Source of the DNA: Armatimonadota bacterium | GTDB taxonomy: Bacteria; Armatimonadota; UBA5829; DTJY01 | Assembly: GCA_029907255.1 (NCBI GenBank) | Contig: JARYMF010000001.1 | Location: 1 to 64,000, forward strand | Direction: 5' to 3' | Length of the DNA: 64,000 nt | In this document: one piece after another, positions 60,770 through 64,000 of the stretch | How the letters are laid out: every line of letters starts with the position of its first letter | Numbering within the stretch: position 1 is the stretch's first letter | The notes under the pieces: generated by a model | The model's input: only the letters and a program-made list of their open reading frames with translations | Databases searched by the model: none | Told to the model about the DNA's origin: nothing | Position numbers and translations under genes: made by a program

Positions 60770-63004
60770 GTGCGGTCAAAACTTTGTCTAGTTTCATTTC
60801 TTTTCCTAATCGCTAGTATTGGTATGCCCTTAAATGCTACCGAGGGCGTTCCAAATCAAATAAGCTATCAGGGAAAGCTAGTAAGTCCGCTAGGTGTCCC
60901 TGTTCCTGATGGAACTTACCAAGTGCAATTTAAACTTTATACCTCCGAAGATGGTACTACTCCCGTTTGGACATCCGCTACTTCTAACGTCAATACAACC
61001 GGCGGCTTTTTTACCACAAGAATTGATGATGTGCCGATAGAGGTATTTTCGAATCCAGATGTGTGGCTAGAGGTAATTATTGAGGGAAAGGCACTCTTAC
61101 CACGGGTTAAACTTAGCTCAGTGCCATACGCCATTCGTTCTGCCGAGATTGCTCTGCCTTTTTCTGGAGTTGCCAATAGTGATAAGCCTGCGTTTACGGT
61201 GACAAACACAGGAGCAGGCGGAGCTATCAAGGCAGTGGCGGCAGGCGATGCAATTGCAGGCGAATTTGTTGGAAGGGTGCAAATAAGCAAGAATACAGAG
61301 GGGTCGCCAGCGTTTGAAGTTGATGGCGTTGCTACCTTTGGCAAACTTGTTACATTTAACGAAGATGTTACTGTTGCGCCAGGCAAGAAAGTAGATGGTG
61401 TTGATATTTCAGAGCATGACCACTCTGGACCTGGTCAGGGAGGTCTTTTGCGTTGGGATAAGGTTGGCAATCAGCGTCGCCTTCGCGTTGAAAGATATTT
61501 CACAGTTGATGCCATAGGTGAGACCGTTGAGTGGACTCACATTACAAATGGTGTTATTGGTTTTCTATTTGAGACAGGTTATGGTTCAACCTGGGCAAAT
61601 AGTCATAACCAAGTAACAATCCGTCGCATTCCAGTTATCGCTCTCGGTTTGGACTATGCACACCCGGATAACTCTCAGGCTAATTCTCCTTTTACGCCAT
61701 ATCATGGAAGATATGGATCAAGATGTTGGTCATGTCTTACGGAATTAGGCTTTAGGAATGGGAATGGTATAGAAATTGACCCTGACTCGCTTTCACCTTT
61801 GGATGATAAGCTAGTTCTCTATTTCAGCCGGTGGGTTGGCTGTGGCGGGGCTGATGGCACCCAGAATGATGCCCAGTTTGTTTGTAGTGAAAATAAGACT
61901 GCAGCCATTTACCTTGCCGACTCAGAAGGACATCCAATTTTTCGAAATGATAGCGGCGTTAATGAAAATATTAGCGAGGCATGTGATCTACGACCGCTTG
62001 GCCAGAGGGGGCTCGTAGGCAAAGTAATTCAATATGATGGTCCGAAAGAGCAAAATGCTATTCGGGGTGATTCTCTGCGGTTGTATTTCTATATTAAGGG
62101 ACCTGTTACCGGCTCGCCAGTGCTTAGTGTATGGGTTTTTCCTTCGTGCAGGTACAACAAATACCCAGGATATCATTTTGCCAGATACCGCCGCTCAGAT
62201 AGATTAGTGTATACCCATCAAGGTCCGCGTTTGGGTGATGGTCCTAGTTTTCAGGGTGATGCATGGAATTATATTGACCTGGATTCAATAGTTTTAACCC
62301 CAGGGACAAACTTGATAGTACTAGACGGAAGCTTAATGTCTAATAGTAGCAAGTTTTCCATAGGTGTTGATACTTCCGTTAGAACCACTCAGCGTAATAA
62401 AGCTTATTTACTATATCAAAGCTGTGCCAACTATTGGCGGGTGATACGTACAAAGTACACTTTCTATCGAGATTACGATAAGATAGACATGGAGCCATCT
62501 GTTCCTCCGGATTATGCAGTTTGTGGAAATGGGCCAGCCGCATTGGCGTCGTTTGAATACAACTTCGGAATGATCAAAAACTTTTTCCGTGAAATGCCAT
62601 TTGAGTATTCGCCTTGTGGATCAAATAACGAGTTTCCACGTCTATCATATAAACACTATGCTCCCAACAGGGTAAACTACCTGGGAACAGAGTGGATACC
62701 CACAGTTCTACCTTATAATTTTCCGTTGCTTGTTTGGGATGAAAACGACCAAGCTCACATAGATTTCTATAGGCAGGAGGATCCAACGAAAGCTTTCAAA
62801 ATAACGTTACAACGCAATGGTTCAACTAAACCCATTCAACTGATGGTAGGAAGATTCGGCGACCCGCCGTATTGGTATAGGGACAATGATATGCCTCAAT
62901 ATGATTTCAATGACTGGATTTTTCATGTATGCGGGTCAGTTCGAGCAGGCGAGCCAATGCCAATTATAACACTTGATGTCTCCAGCTTGATAGGCAGTTT
63001 CTAG
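60770..63004 (+). CDS. Large secreted protein of unknown function, tail-fibre-like N-terminal domain
   Basis: 744 residues. Signal peptide (1-24), then NQISYQGKLVSPLGVPVPDG followed by GTYQVQFKLYTSEDGTTPVW, a beta-rich domain seen at the start of many bacterial surface and fibre proteins (about 27-125), and a short linker with a repeat-like VDGVDISEHDHSGPGQGG. The C-terminal 500 residues are not recognised: Trp, Tyr and Cys-rich, without enzyme motifs I can name. GTG start with AAAGGAG. Its stop is 3 bases from cysK, which is convergent. Confidence 0.75.
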   Translation: MRSKLCLVSFLFLIASIGMPLNATEGVPNQISYQGKLVSPLGVPVPDGTYQVQFKLYTSEDGTTPVWTSATSNVNTTGGFFTTRIDDVPIEVFSNPDVWLEVIIEGKALLPRVKLSSVPYAIRSAEIALPFSGVANSDKPAFTVTNTGAGGAIKAVAAGDAIAGEFVGRVQISKNTEGSPAFEVDGVATFGKLVTFNEDVTVAPGKKVDGVDISEHDHSGPGQGGLLRWDKVGNQRRLRVERYFTVDAIGETVEWTHITNGVIGFLFETGYGSTWANSHNQVTIRRIPVIALGLDYAHPDNSQANSPFTPYHGRYGSRCWSCLTELGFRNGNGIEIDPDSLSPLDDKLVLYFSRWVGCGGADGTQNDAQFVCSENKTAAIYLADSEGHPIFRNDSGVNENISEACDLRPLGQRGLVGKVIQYDGPKEQNAIRGDSLRLYFYIKGPVTGSPVLSVWVFPSCRYNKYPGYHFARYRRSDRLVYTHQGPRLGDGPSFQGDAWNYIDLDSIVLTPGTNLIVLDGSLMSNSSKFSIGVDTSVRTTQRNKAYLLYQSCANYWRVIRTKYTFYRDYDKIDMEPSVPPDYAVCGNGPAALASFEYNFGMIKNFFREMPFEYSPCGSNNEFPRLSYKHYAPNRVNYLGTEWIPTVLPYNFPLLVWDENDQAHIDFYRQEDPTKAFKITLQRNGSTKPIQLMVGRFGDPPYWYRDNDMPQYDFNDWIFHVCGSVRAGEPMPIITLDVSSLIGSF

Positions 63005-63007
63005 TAG

Positions 63008-63934
63008 CTAGGTTGTAAACATTGCGGTGCTAAGGTATCTTTCTCCTGTGTCGGGAAGGATGACGACTATCATTTTGCCCTTGTTTTCCTTGCGATGGGC
63101 AACTTGTGTCGCAGCCCATGTTGCTGCGCCTGATGAAATGCCTGCCAGGATGCCTTCCTCGCGGGCTAGCCGCCTGCCTGTTTCCATCGCGTCCTCGTCT
63201 TTGACCTGAATTATCTCGTCAATCAAATCAGTCCTTAGGACGTCTGGCACAAAGCCAGCGCCTATGCCTTGAATTTTGTGAGGGCCAGGCTGACCGCCAG
63301 AGAGCACGGGCGAGCTTGCTGGCTCCACTGCAATTGCTTTGAATTCGGGCTTTAGCGGCTTGATGTATTCGCTCACCCCTGTAATTGTTCCGCCCGTCCC
63401 CACGCCCGCGACTAGAATGTCAACCTTACCATCTGTATCGTTCCAAATCTCAGGCCCTGTTGTTTCTCGATGTATCTTGGGGTTAGCAGGATTTTTAAAC
63501 TGCATTGGAATGAAAGAGTTCGGAATCTCCTTGGCTAATTCTTCTGCTTTGCGGATTGCACCCTTCATTCCTTCACTTCCCGGCGTCAAGATTAGCTCGG
63601 CTCCAAATACCTTAAGCAGTTTTTGTCGCTCTATGCTCATTGTTTCAGGCATGGTAAGTATCAGCTTATATCCAAGGGTAGCCGCAGTGAATGCAAGCGC
63701 AATGCCTGTGTTGCCGCTTGTCGGTTCGATGATTACGGTATCTTTCGTGATTAAGCCCTTTTCAATGGCATCGCGAATCATGCTGACGCCAATTCTGTCT
63801 TTAACACTTCCTGCTGGGTTGAACGACTCAAGCTTTGCCACAACCTCGGCATAAGCCCCACGGGTAATCTTGTTCAACCTAACCAGAGGTGTTTTTCCTA
63901 TAAGTTCTGTTATATCATTAGCAATTTTGACCAT
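63008..63934 (-). CDS. cysK: Cysteine synthase A (O-acetylserine sulfhydrylase)
   Basis: 308 residues, the typical CysK length. PLP lysine Lys45 in [47 protein letters not shown] and [11 protein letters not shown]. It makes cysteine from O-acetylserine and sulfide in the cytoplasm. GGAG is 8 bases before the ATG. No cysE is adjacent. A second, shorter cysteine synthase lies at 48683-49570. The last 66 bases of the window, upstream of it, show no clear promoter. Confidence 0.94.
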   Translation of the reverse strand: MVKIANDITELIGKTPLVRLNKITRGAYAEVVAKLESFNPAGSVKDRIGVSMIRDAIEKGLITKDTVIIEPTSGNTGIALAFTAATLGYKLILTMPETMSIERQKLLKVFGAELILTPGSEGMKGAIRKAEELAKEIPNSFIPMQFKNPANPKIHRETTGPEIWNDTDGKVDILVAGVGTGGTITGVSEYIKPLKPEFKAIAVEPASSPVLSGGQPGPHKIQGIGAGFVPDVLRTDLIDEIIQVKDEDAMETGRRLAREEGILAGISSGAATWAATQVAHRKENKGKMIVVILPDTGERYLSTAMFTT

Positions 63935-64000
63935 TTTGGTCTCCTTTTCTAAGGGAAGATTATATGCGTAGATTTCTTGTAAATTTGATACTTGCTATAG

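Noticed and set aside
1-64000. tRNA, rRNA, CRISPR, insertion sequence or prophage
   Set aside because: Intergenic stretches were scanned by eye for cloverleaf patterns, direct repeat arrays and transposase motifs; none was found. A tRNAscan or CRISPR search could still detect degenerate cases.

Overview
The window is a chromosomal segment from a bacterium of medium GC content. It is densely coded, uses many TTG and GTG starts, and has strong AGGAGG-type ribosome binding sites and sigma70-like promoters (one perfect TTGACA-N17-TATAAT). No rRNA, tRNA, CRISPR, transposase or phage gene was seen. The mixture of large secreted GerMN/amidase_3 proteins, several UroD-like proteins, LmbE and GNAT enzymes, clustered sugar-binding lipoproteins and a sigma-B type partner-switching operon resembles Armatimonadota or a related lineage. 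That placement is an inference from gene content, not from a marker tree.

Layout. 1-8.6 kb: a TPR/GT-C type membrane protein cut by the window edge, a tiny secreted-peptide unit, HtrA, a subtilase, an orphan structured RNA candidate, a class-I amidotransferase-like hydrolase and two convergent GNAT genes separated by a very long nested palindrome. 8.8-13.6 kb: hisS-aspS, a small TPR membrane protein and an orphan nucleoside-type ABC permease. 13.7-23.8 kb, all minus strand: a GH18-like protein, two sugar ABC permeases, three tandem paralogous solute-binding lipoproteins, an LmbE-type protein, a double-GNAT protein and a TolB-like propeller, probably one uptake locus. 24-28 kb: zinc ribbon, TatD, alpha/beta hydrolase, a PepSY-like protein, a response-regulator remnant and MoxR.

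28.1-34.5 kb is a tetrapyrrole/cofactor operon: hemC, nadB, a cobA-hemD fusion, an AhbC/NirJ-like radical SAM gene and mnmA. It runs almost directly into DUF948 and YtxH genes and then rsbV-rsbW-sigB like genes (34.6-37.0 kb), a probable general-stress module. An AI-2E family exporter, a ZIP transporter and GlpD follow.

40.8-48.0 kb is the conserved translation and isoprenoid operon rpsB-tsf-pyrH-frr-uppS-dxr-rseP-ispG, without the usual cdsA, and preceded by a promoter and an attenuator-like leader. The last part holds a GNAT, two cysteine synthase paralogs, three UroD-like proteins, a YbaK deacylase, two huge modular cell-wall amidases, and a large secreted protein behind a perfect-consensus promoter.

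The least explained elements are: the promoter-P1/P2-terminator RNA at 5.8-6.0 kb; the possible secreted octapeptide at 1.86 kb with its own operator and terminator; the RsbW homolog lacking key ATP-site residues inside an otherwise normal sigma-B cassette; the LmbE protein lacking its general base; and the rpsB leader with mutually exclusive pairings.
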